From Xanthomonas bromi (GTDB lineage: Bacteria; Pseudomonadota; Gammaproteobacteria; Xanthomonadales; Xanthomonadaceae), in contig NZ_FLTX01000005.1 of assembly GCF_900092025.1 (NCBI RefSeq), forward strand, positions 62,001 through 126,000: a stretch of 64,000 nucleotides of DNA, given 5' to 3'. Below, in pieces: positions 29,003 through 38,302 of the stretch. Positions within the stretch are counted from its first letter, which is position 1; each line of letters starts with the position of its first letter. Below the pieces are notes generated by a model. The model did no database searches, was not told the origin of the DNA, and saw nothing but the letters and a program-made list of their open reading frames with translations. Both the position numbers and the translations under genes were made by a program.

Positions 29003-29766
29003 GCGCGAAATTCGTCTTTCCAGCGCCGAAGTTCGGCGAAAACATCGACTTCGGAGGAAAGTGCACCGGTTGCGTGCGATGCCGCTGCGGCGCGAATCTC
29101 GGGGTGGTCGGTGCGTAAGAACGGATTGGTGGCCAGTTCACTCTTGAGCGAAATCGGCAGGGTAGGACGGGCTGCGTGACGCATGGCCTGGGCTTCCTGT
29201 TGACGGCGCTGCAAGGCAGCGTTGGTGGGATCGACGTGCAGCGCAAACGCCGCGTTGGCCAGGGTGTATTCGTGGCCGCAACACACCAGCATTTCGCCAG
29301 GCAGGGACGCCAGGCGCTGCAACGAGTCGAACATCTGAGGTGCGGTACCTTCGAACATCCGCCCACAGCCTAGGCTGAACAGGGTATCACCGCTGAACAG
29401 ATGACCTCCGCTGACGAAGGCAATGTGGCTCCGGGTGTGGCCGGGAACCTCCAGCACGTCGAATGCGGCTCCGAGCAGGCGCAAGCGCTCGCCCTGTCCC
29501 ACCTGACGGGCTGCTGCTGAGATACGCTCATCGGCGGGCCCGAATAGGTCCAGCTGCGGCCAACGCGCCTGCAGCGCCGCCACGCCACCGATGTGGTCGG
29601 CATGGTGGTGGGTCAGCAAGATTGCGCTGGGGACCCATTCGTCGCGTTCTGCAGCGTCGATCACCGGCTCGGCCTGCCCGGGATCGACCACGATGGCGCG
29701 GCCATCGGCGGCGACCAATGCCCAGATGTAATTGTCGTCGAATGCGGGCAGGGCGATCAGTCGCAT
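28999..29766 (-). CDS. gloB: Hydroxyacylglutathione hydrolase (glyoxalase II)
   Basis: A 255-residue metallo-beta-lactamase fold enzyme that hydrolyses S-lactoylglutathione to lactate and glutathione, the second step of methylglyoxal detoxification. The dinuclear metal motif THHHADHIGG is near residues 53-62, followed by GHTRSHIAFV, FSGDTLFSLGCGRMFEGT and CGHEYTLANAAFAL. The C-terminal glyoxalase II domain has the glutathione-site region. ATG 29766 gives the standard MRLIALPAFDDNYIW start. It is coupled to mltD downstream and is only 12 bases from the divergent yafS start. Confidence 0.95.
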   Translation of the reverse strand: MRLIALPAFDDNYIWALVAADGRAIVVDPGQAEPVIDAAERDEWVPSAILLTHHHADHIGGVAALQARWPQLDLFGPADERISAAARQVGQGERLRLLGAAFDVLEVPGHTRSHIAFVSGGHLFSGDTLFSLGCGRMFEGTAPQMFDSLQRLASLPGEMLVCCGHEYTLANAAFALHVDPTNAALQRRQQEAQAMRHAARPTLPISLKSELATNPFLRTDHPEIRAAAASHATGALSSEVDVFAELRRWKDEFRA

Positions 29767-29778
29767 AGAATTGGGACC

Positions 29779-30435
29779 ATGCCTTCCACGCCATTCTCCC
29801 GTCAAGCTGGCGTCTCATCCTGGTTTGAAACCGGTGCGGGACGCAGCCTGCTTCAGCTGGAGCGTCGTTTGGCGTTGGAGGCGCTGCAGACACGTCCGTC
29901 GCAACCCTGGTTATGGCTGACGCCGACGACCGAGTTGCCGCCGCGCGAGGCGCTGCAAGGTCGCGGTCTGCGGTTGCATCGCAGTGCCGGGCGCTTCGCC
30001 GGCGACGCGCGCTGCGCGATGCCGTTGCCGCTGCCGACCGAAAGCCTGCAGGCGATCATCGTGCAGCATGCGGTGGTTGGCGGGGCGGCGGATTTTTTGG
30101 CTGAGTGCGAGCGGCTGTTGATGCCGGGTGGCCGGCTGTGGCTGTTCACCCTCAATCCATTGAGCCCCTATCGCTTCCGTTGGGCACGCTGCGGCCCGGT
30201 GGCGCTGCGCCCGGATCGCTGGCGGGTGCTGGCGCAGCGCGCCGGCCTGCAGGGCGTGGAGACTGAGTGTTACCTCGGGCCGATCTGGCGTACCGGGCGT
30301 GGATCGTCCGACCACAGTCGCGCGCCCTGGCGTGCGGTGTATCTGCTGGAAGTGGAAAAGCGCGCTTCCGCGCCGATCGCGCCGACCCCGATTGCGCTGC
30401 CGTCGCGCTGGCCGCAGCCGGTGGCCACGATCTGA
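29779..30435 (+). CDS. yafS: SAM-dependent methyltransferase-like protein (YafS-like)
   Basis: A 218-residue protein of the class I methyltransferase fold. It has the post-fold region PTESLQAIIVQHAVVGGAADFLAECERLLMPGG, typical of type-11 methyltransferases, although the glycine-rich SAM loop is weak here. Substrate unknown. Position is the main support: E. coli has mltD-gloB on one strand and yafS-rnhA-dnaQ next to it, exactly the arrangement here. The start at ATG 29779 has only a weak GGGA two bases before it. Confidence 0.8.
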   Translation: MPSTPFSRQAGVSSWFETGAGRSLLQLERRLALEALQTRPSQPWLWLTPTTELPPREALQGRGLRLHRSAGRFAGDARCAMPLPLPTESLQAIIVQHAVVGGAADFLAECERLLMPGGRLWLFTLNPLSPYRFRWARCGPVALRPDRWRVLAQRAGLQGVETECYLGPIWRTGRGSSDHSRAPWRAVYLLEVEKRASAPIAPTPIALPSRWPQPVATI

Positions 30436-30462
30436 CCTGTTTACGTTCAACCCTGGAACCTG

Positions 30463-30915
30463 ATGAAATCTATTGAAGTGCATACCGATGGCTCCTGCCT
30501 CGGCAACCCTGGGCCGGGTGGTTGGGCGGCCTTGTTGCGTTACAACGGGCGCGAGAAGGAGCTGGCCGGCGGTGAAGCGGTATCTACCAACAACCGCATG
30601 GAGCTGATGGCGGCCATCATGGCGCTGGAAACGCTGACCGAGCCGTGCCAGATCGTGTTGCATACCGACTCGCAGTACGTGCGCCAGGGCATCACAGAGT
30701 GGATGCCGGGCTGGGTGCGGCGCAACTGGAAAACCGCCGGCGGCGATCCGGTCAAGAACAGGGAATTATGGGAGCGGCTGCACGCGGCCACGCAACGCCA
30801 CAGCATCGATTGGCGTTGGGTGAAAGGCCACAATGGCGACCCGGACAACGAGCGCGTCGACGTGCTCGCCCGCAATCAGGCCACCGCCCAGCGCGATGGC
30901 CGTGCAACATCGTAA
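30463..30915 (+). CDS. rnhA: Ribonuclease HI
   Basis: A 150-residue endonuclease that cuts the RNA strand of RNA-DNA hybrids. The four-acid active site is visible: [13 protein letters not shown] (first Asp), [11 protein letters not shown] (Glu), HTDSQYV (Asp) and the C-terminal [14 protein letters not shown] (His and Asp). The length matches E. coli RNase HI (155). It lies between yafS and dnaQ. Confidence 0.97.
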   Translation: MKSIEVHTDGSCLGNPGPGGWAALLRYNGREKELAGGEAVSTNNRMELMAAIMALETLTEPCQIVLHTDSQYVRQGITEWMPGWVRRNWKTAGGDPVKNRELWERLHAATQRHSIDWRWVKGHNGDPDNERVDVLARNQATAQRDGRATS

Positions 30916-30923
30916 GAGGACAC

Positions 30924-31658
30924 ATGCGTCAAATCATTCTCGATACCGAAACCACCGGCCTGGAATGGCGCAAGGGCAACCGCGTCGTGGAAATCGGTGC
31001 GGTGGAGCTGCTGGAGCGGCGCCCGAGCGGCAATAATTTCCATCGCTATCTGAAGCCCGATTGCGACTTCGAGCCCGGTGCGCAGGAAGTGACCGGGCTG
31101 ACCCTGGAATTTCTGGCCGATAAACCGTTGTTCGGTGATGTGGTGGACGAATTTCTCGCCTATATCGACGGCGCGGAATTGATCATCCACAACGCCGCGT
31201 TCGATCTGGGGTTTCTGGACAACGAGCTGGCGCTGCTGGGCGACAACTACGGGCGCATCGTCGAGCGCGCCACGGTGGTGGATACCTTGATGATGGCGCG
31301 CGAGCGCTATCCGGGACAGCGCAATTCGTTGGATGCCTTGTGCAAGCGCTTGGGCGTGGATAACTCGCATCGCCAGCTGCACGGCGCCTTGCTCGATGCG
31401 CAGATCCTGGCCGATGTCTATATCGCGCTGACCTCGGGGCAGGAGGAAATCGGTTTCGCCAGCGCTGACGCCGGCCAGCAGACCGACACTGCTAGCGGCA
31501 TGATTGCGTTCGACCCGGCGCTGCTGTTGCCGCGTCCGCGCGTCGCGGTGACCGCCTCCGAAGCGCAGGCGCACGAGGCGCGCCTGGCGCAACTACGCAA
31601 AAAGGCCGGCCGGGCGTTGTGGGATCCGCCGGTCGAGGAAGTCGCTGTTGCCGGATAA
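30924..31658 (+). CDS. dnaQ: DNA polymerase III epsilon subunit (proofreading exonuclease)
   Basis: A 244-residue DnaQ. The exonuclease motifs are ExoI LDTETTGLEW, ExoII HNAAFDLGFLDNEL and ExoIII-epsilon HGALLDAQILADVY, with the catalytic His in the last. The C-terminal tail (residues about 185-244) is the region that tethers epsilon to the alpha subunit. ATG 30924 has AGAGGA just upstream and follows rnhA by 8 bases, so the pair is co-transcribed. Confidence 0.96.
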   Translation: MRQIILDTETTGLEWRKGNRVVEIGAVELLERRPSGNNFHRYLKPDCDFEPGAQEVTGLTLEFLADKPLFGDVVDEFLAYIDGAELIIHNAAFDLGFLDNELALLGDNYGRIVERATVVDTLMMARERYPGQRNSLDALCKRLGVDNSHRQLHGALLDAQILADVYIALTSGQEEIGFASADAGQQTDTASGMIAFDPALLLPRPRVAVTASEAQAHEARLAQLRKKAGRALWDPPVEEVAVAG

Positions 31659-31949
31659 GGTGTGACGCAAGATGCATCGCCGTTGTTGAAGAGCAGCGAC
31701 GGCGCCAAGGTGTCTGAGTCGCCTTTTTTCGGCGATGACCATGCGCGCAGAACACGTCAGCCTGTTGCGATCTGCGAAGGGTCGCGCAAGGCGTCACCTC
31801 GCTTGTCGTTCGATCGATTGGCATGGTGTTGCAAACGCGTGTGACGTTTAACGGCAGAAACCAAGCGGTCCTGCCGGGCTAAACACTAGCCAAGGGGGGC
31901 GTGCATCCGCTGCGCACCTGTCGGCTCACGTCGTTCGCCGATCACAACG

Positions 31950-32654
31950 TCAGTAACTGCGCACCAGGATCGCGGTGATGTTGTCGGAACCGCCGCCATC
32001 CAGCGCTGCGGCGACCAGGCATTCCACGCATTCCTGTGCACTGCAATCGGCCTGCGACAAGGTGGCTGCGATGGCGGCATCGTCCACTTCTTCGGTCAAG
32101 CCGTCGCTGCAGAGCAATAGCTGCATGCCGGATTTGAGTTCGCCCTGCATGGTGGCGACATTCAGATGCGCCGGGTCGGTCACGCCCAACGCCTGGGTCA
32201 CCACGTTGCGATGCGGATGTGCGCGTGCCTGCTCGCTGGTGAGCGTTCCCTGAGCGATGAGTTCCTGCACATAGCTGTGGTCCTGGCTCAGCTGGGCCAG
32301 CCGGCCATCGCGCCACAGGTAGGCGCGGCTGTCGCCGACCCAGGCCACTTCGAAACGCTGGCCCAGCACGCGCGCGGCGACCACCGTGGTGCCCATCGGC
32401 AAGGTGTCGTTGCAGCGGCGCGAGGTCTTGATGATCTCTTCGTCGGCGATGCGCACCGCCTGGGCCAGCGGGGTGCCGGCGCGGATTTCACGCACGATGG
32501 TTTCGCGCGCCAGTGCGCTGGCCACTTCTCCGCAGGCATGCCCGCCCATGCCGTCGGCCACCAGCCACAATCCCAGCTCGCTGTCGCCGTAATACGTGTC
32601 CTCGTTGAGGTCACGGCGCAGACCGACGTGGGTAAGGTGTCCGAATTCGAGCAT
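31950..32654 (-). CDS. PP2C-type serine/threonine protein phosphatase
   Basis: A 234-residue Stp1-like phosphatase. The metal-binding aspartates are visible in LRRDLNEDTYYGD (residues about 12-24), LVADGMGGHACGEVAS, LLLCSDGLTEEVDD and GGSDNITAILV at the C-terminus. The family dephosphorylates Ser/Thr kinases such as PknB-like kinases or type VI secretion partners; no kinase gene is adjacent. ATG 32654 begins the conserved fold; the frame is open to 32825 but that extension is Arg/Pro/Gly-rich without family support. Confidence 0.9.
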   Translation of the reverse strand: MLEFGHLTHVGLRRDLNEDTYYGDSELGLWLVADGMGGHACGEVASALARETIVREIRAGTPLAQAVRIADEEIIKTSRRCNDTLPMGTTVVAARVLGQRFEVAWVGDSRAYLWRDGRLAQLSQDHSYVQELIAQGTLTSEQARAHPHRNVVTQALGVTDPAHLNVATMQGELKSGMQLLLCSDGLTEEVDDAAIAATLSQADCSAQECVECLVAAALDGGGSDNITAILVRSY

Positions 32655-32850
32655 GGGGCCGGGTCGCCAAGGAAAAGATGCGCGGCCATCATCGCGGCCT
32701 GGCCGGCTAGCGGCAACACACCCCGCACGGGCGTCGTAGTGCCGGTTCACGCCTGGGCGAGGGGCGCCTCCGCTGGCGCCGGCCCGGGCCGCTTGTGGCG
32801 GGGACCGTGTGCCCGTATGATGCACGGCCCCGGGACACCGGGGACCATCT

Positions 32851-32941
32851 GGAGAGGTGGCAGAGCGGTTGAATGTACCTGACTCGAAATCAGGCAGGCG
32901 TTTATAGCGCCTCGGGGGTTCGAATCCCCCCCTCTCCGCCA
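32851..32941 (+). tRNA. tRNA-Ser (anticodon CGA)
   Basis: 91 bases with a long variable arm. The acceptor GGAGAGG pairs with CCTCTCC, the anticodon loop CTCGAAA carries CGA, and CCA is encoded (32939-32941). Confidence 0.95.
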
Positions 32942-33107
32942 GATTGAGGCGATAAGTTGTGCCAGTGACGCGCGCGTTTTGCCGGCGTCATTGGGGGGTG
33001 AGAAGCCCCGGGTTCGACAGACAGCATCGCTGTCTGCACGGCGAAGCCGCCCGCAGGGCGAAGGCACGCAGTGCCGAGTGAATCCACTCTGTCGCCAGAT
33101 TCGCATC

Positions 33108-33128
33108 AGCCCCCGCAAGGGGGCTTTT
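33108..33128 (+). terminator. Terminator downstream of tRNA-Ser(CGA)
   Basis: AGCCCCC (33108-33114) and GGGGGCT (33119-33125) with a GCAA tetraloop, followed by TTTGTTT. Between the tRNA and this there is another hairpin, CAGACAGC / GCTGTCTG (33018-33036). Confidence 0.8.
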
Positions 33129-33195
33129 GTTTATGTGTGGCAGTCGCCCCTGCGGCGATGACTACAATCCGCTCGATTCCCGTTGGAGGCCTGTC

Positions 33196-33600
33196 ATGTC
33201 CGAGATCCTGGTGCCCGTGTCCTTTGGTGAACTGCTCGACAAGATCGCGATCCTGCAGATCAAGTCCGAGCGCATGCGCGACCCCGCCAAGCTGGCCAAT
33301 GTGCGCAATGAGCTATCTGCGCTGGAAACCAGCTGGATGGCGCATCCGGCCGCCGGGCACGACATCGTGCGCCTGCGTGCCGAACTCAAGGCCGTCAATG
33401 AGCGGCTGTGGGTGATCGAGGACGACATCCGCCTCAAGGAACAAGCGCAGACCTTCGACGACACCTTCGTGCAGCTGGCGCGCAGCGTGTATATCGAAAA
33501 CGATGAGCGCGCGCGTCTCAAGAAAGAGATCAACCTGGCGCTGGGGTCTTCGTACGTGGAAGAAAAGTCCTATCAGGACTATCGCGCTACCGGCGCCTGA
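33196..33600 (+). CDS. Conserved hypothetical protein, DUF6165-like
   Basis: A 134-residue, charged, largely helical protein. It begins MSEILVPVSFGELLDKIAILQIKSE and ends SSYVEEKSYQDY, which matches the DUF6165 type found near LPS genes. No catalytic motif can be named, and the helical heptad-like pattern (residues 25-75) suggests a coiled-coil dimer. ATG 33196 follows GGAGG. It faces the GT9 gene, so a role around LPS or capsule assembly is possible but unproven. Confidence 0.75.
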   Translation: MSEILVPVSFGELLDKIAILQIKSERMRDPAKLANVRNELSALETSWMAHPAAGHDIVRLRAELKAVNERLWVIEDDIRLKEQAQTFDDTFVQLARSVYIENDERARLKKEINLALGSSYVEEKSYQDYRATGA

Positions 33601-33804
33601 GCGCGCCGATTGGCCGATCGCGCTGGCCGCGTGGGAGGCGCGGTCGCTGAGTGAGGGTGGCTTGCGTTAGGCCGCTGGCGCGGTGCCTGCGGTTGTGATG
33701 TTTGAGTTGATCGGCGGCATCTGCCTGTCTCTGTGCGAGGAGCCGCCGGGCTAGCGCATTTTTCGGGTGATCTCCCGTGTGCCGATGGTCGCAGTTCTCA
33801 ATCC

Positions 33805-34854
33805 CTAGCGCGCGTGATCGGCGCGATAACGCTCAAAGGCGGCGATCGCATCGTCCACGGTGATCAGCGACATCACCTCGTCGAATTCGATCTTCGTTCC
33901 CCAGCTCAGCTGGTCGGCCGGTTTGTGCAGGAACTTACGCGCGGCGGCGTCGTAGCGGTCCACGCAATAGCGCACGTCCGAATACGGGCCGCTACGCCGC
34001 GGGTTGCTGGCCGCATGCAGGCCCAGCACCTTGGTGCCCATCGCGTTGGCGATGTGCATCGGGCCCGAATCCGGCGTGACCGCCAGGTTCGCGCGGGCGA
34101 GCAGGGCAGGCAGCTGCTTGAGCGTGTCCTTACCGACCAGGTCCAGCACTGGCGTGCGTGCTGCCGCGACGATGGCATCGGCGGTGCTGCGCTCCAGGTC
34201 GCTGCGGCCGCCGCACAGCACCACACGCCAGCCTTGGGTCGCTGCATGATCGGCAAGCGCGGCATGCCGGTCTGTGTACCAGTTGCGCCGTACGTGGCTG
34301 GAGCAGGGCGAGATCATCAGCACCGGGCGACCATCGTCGTCCCATTGCGCGCGCGCCCAGGCGTGTGCCGTATCGGGGACCGGCAGGTCCCAGCGCACCT
34401 GGGTCTGGCGTAGGCCCAGTGGCTCGGCAAAGCTGCCGATGGCGTCGAGCACATGGATGCCGGGACGGTCGGCGATGCGCTCGTTGACGAACAGGCCATG
34501 CAGGTCCTTGGAGCGGCTGCGGTCGTAGCCGATGCGTCGTCGCGCCGGCACGAATGCGGAGAGCACATTCGCGCGAAAGGCCACCTGCATCTGCAGCAAG
34601 GCCTCGAAGCGCCCCAATGGGGCCAGCGATCGGCGCAGCGCCCGCATACCGGCCAGGCCGCTGCGTTTGTCGTAGGCATGGAAGTGCACGCCGGGCAGGC
34701 CGTCGAGCAATTTCAGCCCGGCCTTGTCGATGATCCAATGCAGTTCGCTTGCCGGAAACCCGGCCTGCAACGTGCGCACCAGCGGCACCACATGCGTGAC
34801 ATCGCCCAGGGCGGACAAGCGCAGCAAACACAGCGATGCGGGCGTTACAGCCAT
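33805..34854 (-). CDS. GT9-family glycosyltransferase (heptosyltransferase-like)
   Basis: A 349-residue protein of the ADP-heptose:LPS heptosyltransferase family. Family marks: the N-terminal LCLLRLSALGDVTHVVPLVRTLQ with the glycine-aspartate loop, LQMQVAFRANVLSAF, the sugar-nucleotide region ISPCSSHVRRNWYTDRHAALAD, and PDSGPMHIANAMGTKVLGLHAASNPRRSGPY. It most likely adds heptose or a related sugar to the lipid A-Kdo core. ATG 34854 begins the fold. It diverges from kdkA with only 20 bases between the starts, which supports an LPS inner core role. Confidence 0.88.
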   Translation of the reverse strand: MAVTPASLCLLRLSALGDVTHVVPLVRTLQAGFPASELHWIIDKAGLKLLDGLPGVHFHAYDKRSGLAGMRALRRSLAPLGRFEALLQMQVAFRANVLSAFVPARRRIGYDRSRSKDLHGLFVNERIADRPGIHVLDAIGSFAEPLGLRQTQVRWDLPVPDTAHAWARAQWDDDGRPVLMISPCSSHVRRNWYTDRHAALADHAATQGWRVVLCGGRSDLERSTADAIVAAARTPVLDLVGKDTLKQLPALLARANLAVTPDSGPMHIANAMGTKVLGLHAASNPRRSGPYSDVRYCVDRYDAAARKFLHKPADQLSWGTKIEFDEVMSLITVDDAIAAFERYRADHAR

Positions 34855-34874
34855 GGTGTTGTTAGACTCGATAG

Positions 34875-35624
34875 ATGGTTTCTTTCGATGCCACCGAAGC
34901 GCTGGCGCCGTACCGCGAAGGAGGCGGCTATGGCGCCATTCTGTTCGACCGCGAGCGGCTGCGGCAAGCCGACGCCAGTCTGTTTTCGCCGCAATCGTGG
35001 GGCGACAGGGCACGGCCGGTGGACGCCGGCGGGCGTGGCGGTGCGTGGTTCGTGGATGCGCCGTTCGGCCACAGCGTGTTGCGGCAGTACCTGCGTGGCG
35101 GCATGGCCGCCCGTGTGAGCCGCGATCGCTATCTGTGGAAAGGGGCAGGGCGGACGCGCAGTTTTGCCGAGTTCCGGCTGATGCGCGAACTGATCAAACG
35201 CAAGTTGCCGGTGCCACGCCCGTTGGCCGCCTGCTATTTACGCGAAGGCATGTGCTATCGCGCTGCGCTGTTGATGGAACGACTGGAAAACGTGCGCTCC
35301 TTGGCCGATCACGCCCAGGTCGCCGGCCGCGGTGCGCCGTGGGAGGCGACCGGGCAATTGATCGCGCGCTTCCATCGCGCCGGCCTGGATCACGCCGATC
35401 TCAACGCGCACAACATCCTGTTCGATGCCGGCGGGCATGGCTGGCTGATCGATTTCGACCGCGGCGTGCTGCGCATTCCGGCCACGCGCTGGCGCGAGCG
35501 CAATCTCAAGCGCCTGCATCGCTCGCTGCTGAAGCTGCGCGGCAACCGCAGTCGCGAGGACGTCGACAAGGATTACGAGCGGCTGCATCGCGCCTACGAA
35601 CTGGCCTGGGGCCGGGGCTACTGA
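34875..35624 (+). CDS. kdkA: 3-deoxy-D-manno-octulosonic acid (Kdo) kinase
   Basis: A 249-residue kinase that phosphorylates the Kdo residue of the LPS inner core using ATP. It has a protein-kinase-like fold with the lysine in an early beta strand and the catalytic loop [34 protein letters not shown] (HxDLNxxN and the metal-binding DFD). The N-terminal GGYGAILFD and the [23 protein letters not shown] stretch are typical. It overlaps the next gene by one base (TGATG). Confidence 0.93.
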   Translation: MVSFDATEALAPYREGGGYGAILFDRERLRQADASLFSPQSWGDRARPVDAGGRGGAWFVDAPFGHSVLRQYLRGGMAARVSRDRYLWKGAGRTRSFAEFRLMRELIKRKLPVPRPLAACYLREGMCYRAALLMERLENVRSLADHAQVAGRGAPWEATGQLIARFHRAGLDHADLNAHNILFDAGGHGWLIDFDRGVLRIPATRWRERNLKRLHRSLLKLRGNRSREDVDKDYERLHRAYELAWGRGY

Positions 35625-36373
35625 TGGAGTGGGCCTTGCGGGTGCAGGGAGTCGGCAATGCGTCGGCGGTGGCGCTCGGCTCGCCGATGGCCACGCTCGA
35701 GCGCGCCGGTGCGCCGTGGCTGACCATCGACTGCGGCAGCGAGGGGCTCACCGCCTATCAGGCCCATTACGGTCACTTGCCGCAGGCGATCTTCATCACC
35801 CATGTGCATCTGGATCATGTCGGTGGGCTGGAGCGGGTGTTCGTCGACAGCTATTTCTCCGAGCGCCGCGGGCGCACGCGCCTGTATGTGCCGGCGCCGG
35901 TTGTGCCGCTGCTGCAGCGGCGCATCGCCGATTACCCGAATGTGCTTGCCGAGGGCGGGGCGAACTTCTGGGATGCGTTTCAGCTGGTGCCGGTCGGCGA
36001 TGCGTTCTGGCACGAGGGCGTACGGCTGGAAGTGTTCCCGGTACGCCACCACTGGCCCGAGACGGCCTACGGCTTGCGTTTGAAGGGCGCGCTGGTCTGG
36101 ACCGGCGATACCCGCCCGATTCCGGAGATGCTGAAGCGTTATGCGGACGATAGCGAGCTCATCGCACATGACTGCGGCGTTCACGGCAACCCGTCGCATA
36201 CTGGCGTGGACGATTTGGAGCGGGAATACCCGCAGGACCTGTTGAGCCGCATGCTGCTGTACCACTACGCCAGCGACGCCGACGGCGATGTGCTGCGTGC
36301 ACGTGGCCACCGCGTTGCGGTGCCCGGTCAATATCTCGCGCTGGCGCACCCGACCGCCGCGATGGTGCCCTGA
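35624..36373 (+). CDS. MBL-fold metallo-hydrolase
   Basis: A 249-residue metallo-beta-lactamase fold protein. It shows the metal motif THVHLDHVGGLE (HxHxDH), HHWPETAYGLRL, WTGDTRPIPEML and an aspartate-bearing AHDCG. The arrangement resembles the RNase Z or beta-CASP-lacking phosphodiesterases, but the substrate cannot be read. It is tightly coupled to kdkA upstream and to moaA downstream (each pair shares one base, TGATG), so it bridges an LPS gene and a molybdopterin operon. Confidence 0.85.
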   Translation: MEWALRVQGVGNASAVALGSPMATLERAGAPWLTIDCGSEGLTAYQAHYGHLPQAIFITHVHLDHVGGLERVFVDSYFSERRGRTRLYVPAPVVPLLQRRIADYPNVLAEGGANFWDAFQLVPVGDAFWHEGVRLEVFPVRHHWPETAYGLRLKGALVWTGDTRPIPEMLKRYADDSELIAHDCGVHGNPSHTGVDDLEREYPQDLLSRMLLYHYASDADGDVLRARGHRVAVPGQYLALAHPTAAMVP

Positions 36374-37404
36374 TGGGCGCCTTGCTGCTGCCGGATCTTG
36401 CGATTGCACCGATGCAGGATCGCTATGGACGCCCGTTGCGCGATCTGCGTCTGTCGGTCATCGAAGCCTGTAATTTCCGCTGCGGTTACTGCATGCCAGC
36501 CGATCGCGTACCGGACGATTACGGCTTCGACGCGCAGCAGCGATTGGGCTTCGATCAGCTGGAAACCCTGGTGCGTGCGTTCGTCTCGCTCGGCGTCAAC
36601 AAGGTGCGCCTGACCGGCGGCGAGCCGTTGCTGCGCCGCGACCTGCCGAGCCTGATTGCGCGGCTGACCGCGATCGAGGGTATCGAAGATCTGGCACTGA
36701 CCACCAACGGCACCTTGCTTGCCCGCCAGGCCGTTGCGCTGCGGCAGGCCGGGCTGCGCCGCATCACCGTCAGCATGGATGCGCTGGAGCCGGCGTTGTT
36801 CAGGCGCATGAGCGGCGAGCGCGGCGACATTGCGCAGGTGCTGGCCGGCATTGCCGCCGCCGAACAGGCTGGTTTCCAACGGCTGAAAATCAATTGCGTC
36901 GTGCAGCGTGGCGTCAACGAAGATCAGGTGCTGCCGCTGGTGGAGCACTTCCGCGGCACCGGACACGTGCTGCGCTTCATCGAGTTCATGGATGTGGGCA
37001 GCTGCAATGGCTGGACGCCGGATGCGGTGGTGACGTCCGCGCAGCTGCACGCGCGCATCCACGCCCGCTGGCCACTTGTGGCGCTGGACGCCAATTACAC
37101 CGGCGAAGTGGCGCGGCGCTACGCGTTTGCGGATGGCACCGGCGAAGTGGGCTTCGTCAGTTCGGTCAGCGTGCCGTTCTGCGGCGATTGCCAACGTGCG
37201 CGCGTCTCTGCCGACGGACATCTGTATACCTGCCTGTTCGCCAGCCAGGGTCACGATCTCAAGCCGGCATTGGCCGACGGCGCGCCTGCGTTGGCAACGC
37301 ATCTGCGTCAGCGCTGGAGCGCACGTGGCGACCGCTACAGCGAAGTACGTGCCTCGGTGCCACGGCGCGGCAAGCCGGTCGAGATGTTCTTGATCGGCGG
37401 ATGA
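36373..37404 (+). CDS. moaA: GTP 3',8-cyclase (molybdopterin synthesis)
   Basis: A 343-residue radical SAM enzyme that, with MoaC, converts GTP to cyclic pyranopterin monophosphate. The N-terminal [4Fe-4S] motif CNFRCGYCMP (CxxxCxxC) lies near residues 33-42, the GG motif in RLTGGEPLLRRDL, and the second cluster ligands CGDCQRARVSADGHLYTC in the C-terminal part. The conserved C-terminal GG tail is present (FLIGG). First gene of moaA-(broken DUF4440)-moaC-moaD-moaE. Confidence 0.96.
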   Translation: MGALLLPDLAIAPMQDRYGRPLRDLRLSVIEACNFRCGYCMPADRVPDDYGFDAQQRLGFDQLETLVRAFVSLGVNKVRLTGGEPLLRRDLPSLIARLTAIEGIEDLALTTNGTLLARQAVALRQAGLRRITVSMDALEPALFRRMSGERGDIAQVLAGIAAAEQAGFQRLKINCVVQRGVNEDQVLPLVEHFRGTGHVLRFIEFMDVGSCNGWTPDAVVTSAQLHARIHARWPLVALDANYTGEVARRYAFADGTGEVGFVSSVSVPFCGDCQRARVSADGHLYTCLFASQGHDLKPALADGAPALATHLRQRWSARGDRYSEVRASVPRRGKPVEMFLIGG

Positions 37405-37780
37405 GCGAGGACGCGCTGCTGGCGCAGCTGCGCACGCTGGAACTGCGTCTGCTCGATCCTCAGCTGCGTGCCGATGTGCAGGTGTTGGACGCGCTGCTCG
37501 ATCCGCCGTTTGTCGAGTTCGGTACGTCGGGCCGTCGCTACATGCGCAGCGAAGTGATCGTGGCCTTGAGCGCGTCCGGTGTTGCTGCCGATGACCAGGC
37601 CGATGGCTTCGAATGCATGCGGCTGGCGCGGGATCTGGTGCAGTGCGTGATCGGTCGATGGATCGCCGTCAAGGTGTTGAGCGGCAGGCCTTGCGCAGCT
37701 CGCTGTGGCACAGGAACGCTGACGGAGGGTAGTTACAGTTCCACCGAGGCACCCCGTTCACCGAGAATGCCGCATCCTGA
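37401..37780 (+). pseudogene. Broken DUF4440/SnoaL-like gene between moaA and moaC
   Basis: The start ATG (37401) overlaps the moaA stop by four bases and encodes a normal domain beginning MSEDALLAQLRTLELRLLDP...PPFVEFGTSGRRYMRSEVIVAL. The frame 0 sequence loses family character after LVQCV (about 37650). From there the good sequence continues in another frame: SMDRRQGVERQALRSSLWHR, then NADGG, a TAG stop at 37730-37732, then LQFHRGTPFTENAAS and a TGA at 37778-37780. So there is a frameshift near 37650 and a premature stop where a tryptophan is expected (HxGTP preceded by W is typical of DUF4440). Frame 0 runs on uselessly into moaC. Function of the intact homologue is unknown. Confidence 0.75.
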
Positions 37781-37804
37781 TCGCCTGTCTTTGTGTCGTT
37801 TCCC

Positions 37805-38302
37805 ATGCCTGCAAAATCCCGTTCCGCACGCTTGACCCACCTCGACGATGCCGGGCTTCCCACCATGGTGGATGTCTCGGGCAAGGCGGTCACCGCCCGT
37901 AGCGCCACCGCGGAAAGCCGCGTGCACTTTCCGGCTGCCGTGGCCGGGCAGCTGCGCGCCAATGGCTTGCGGAGCGCCAAGGGCGGCATTGTGGAGACGG
38001 CGGTGATCGCTGGCACCATGGCGGTCAAGCGCACGCACGAATTGATTCCGTTTTGTCATCCGCTACCGATCGATGCATGTCGTTTCGAGATCGACTGGGC
38101 AGGCGAGCAGGTGCTGGACATCCGTTGCACGGTGCGCTGCGTGCATCGCACCGGCGTGGAAATGGAAGCGCTCACGGGTGCTAGCGTGGCTGCGTTGACG
38201 GTCTATGACATGTGCAAGGCGTTGTCGCACAGCATGCGCATCGGCCCGACCAAGTTGGTGTCCAAGCGCGGCGGCAAGCGCGATATCGGAGCGGCGCAAT
38301 GA
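37805..38302 (+). CDS. moaC: Cyclic pyranopterin monophosphate synthase
   Basis: A 165-residue MoaC, partner of MoaA in making cPMP. Family motifs: [18 protein letters not shown] near the N-terminus, [31 protein letters not shown] with the catalytic residues, [24 protein letters not shown], and KSKRGGKRD-like [10 protein letters not shown] at the C-terminus. ATG 37805. Overlaps moaD by four bases. Confidence 0.96.
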   Translation: MPAKSRSARLTHLDDAGLPTMVDVSGKAVTARSATAESRVHFPAAVAGQLRANGLRSAKGGIVETAVIAGTMAVKRTHELIPFCHPLPIDACRFEIDWAGEQVLDIRCTVRCVHRTGVEMEALTGASVAALTVYDMCKALSHSMRIGPTKLVSKRGGKRDIGAAQ

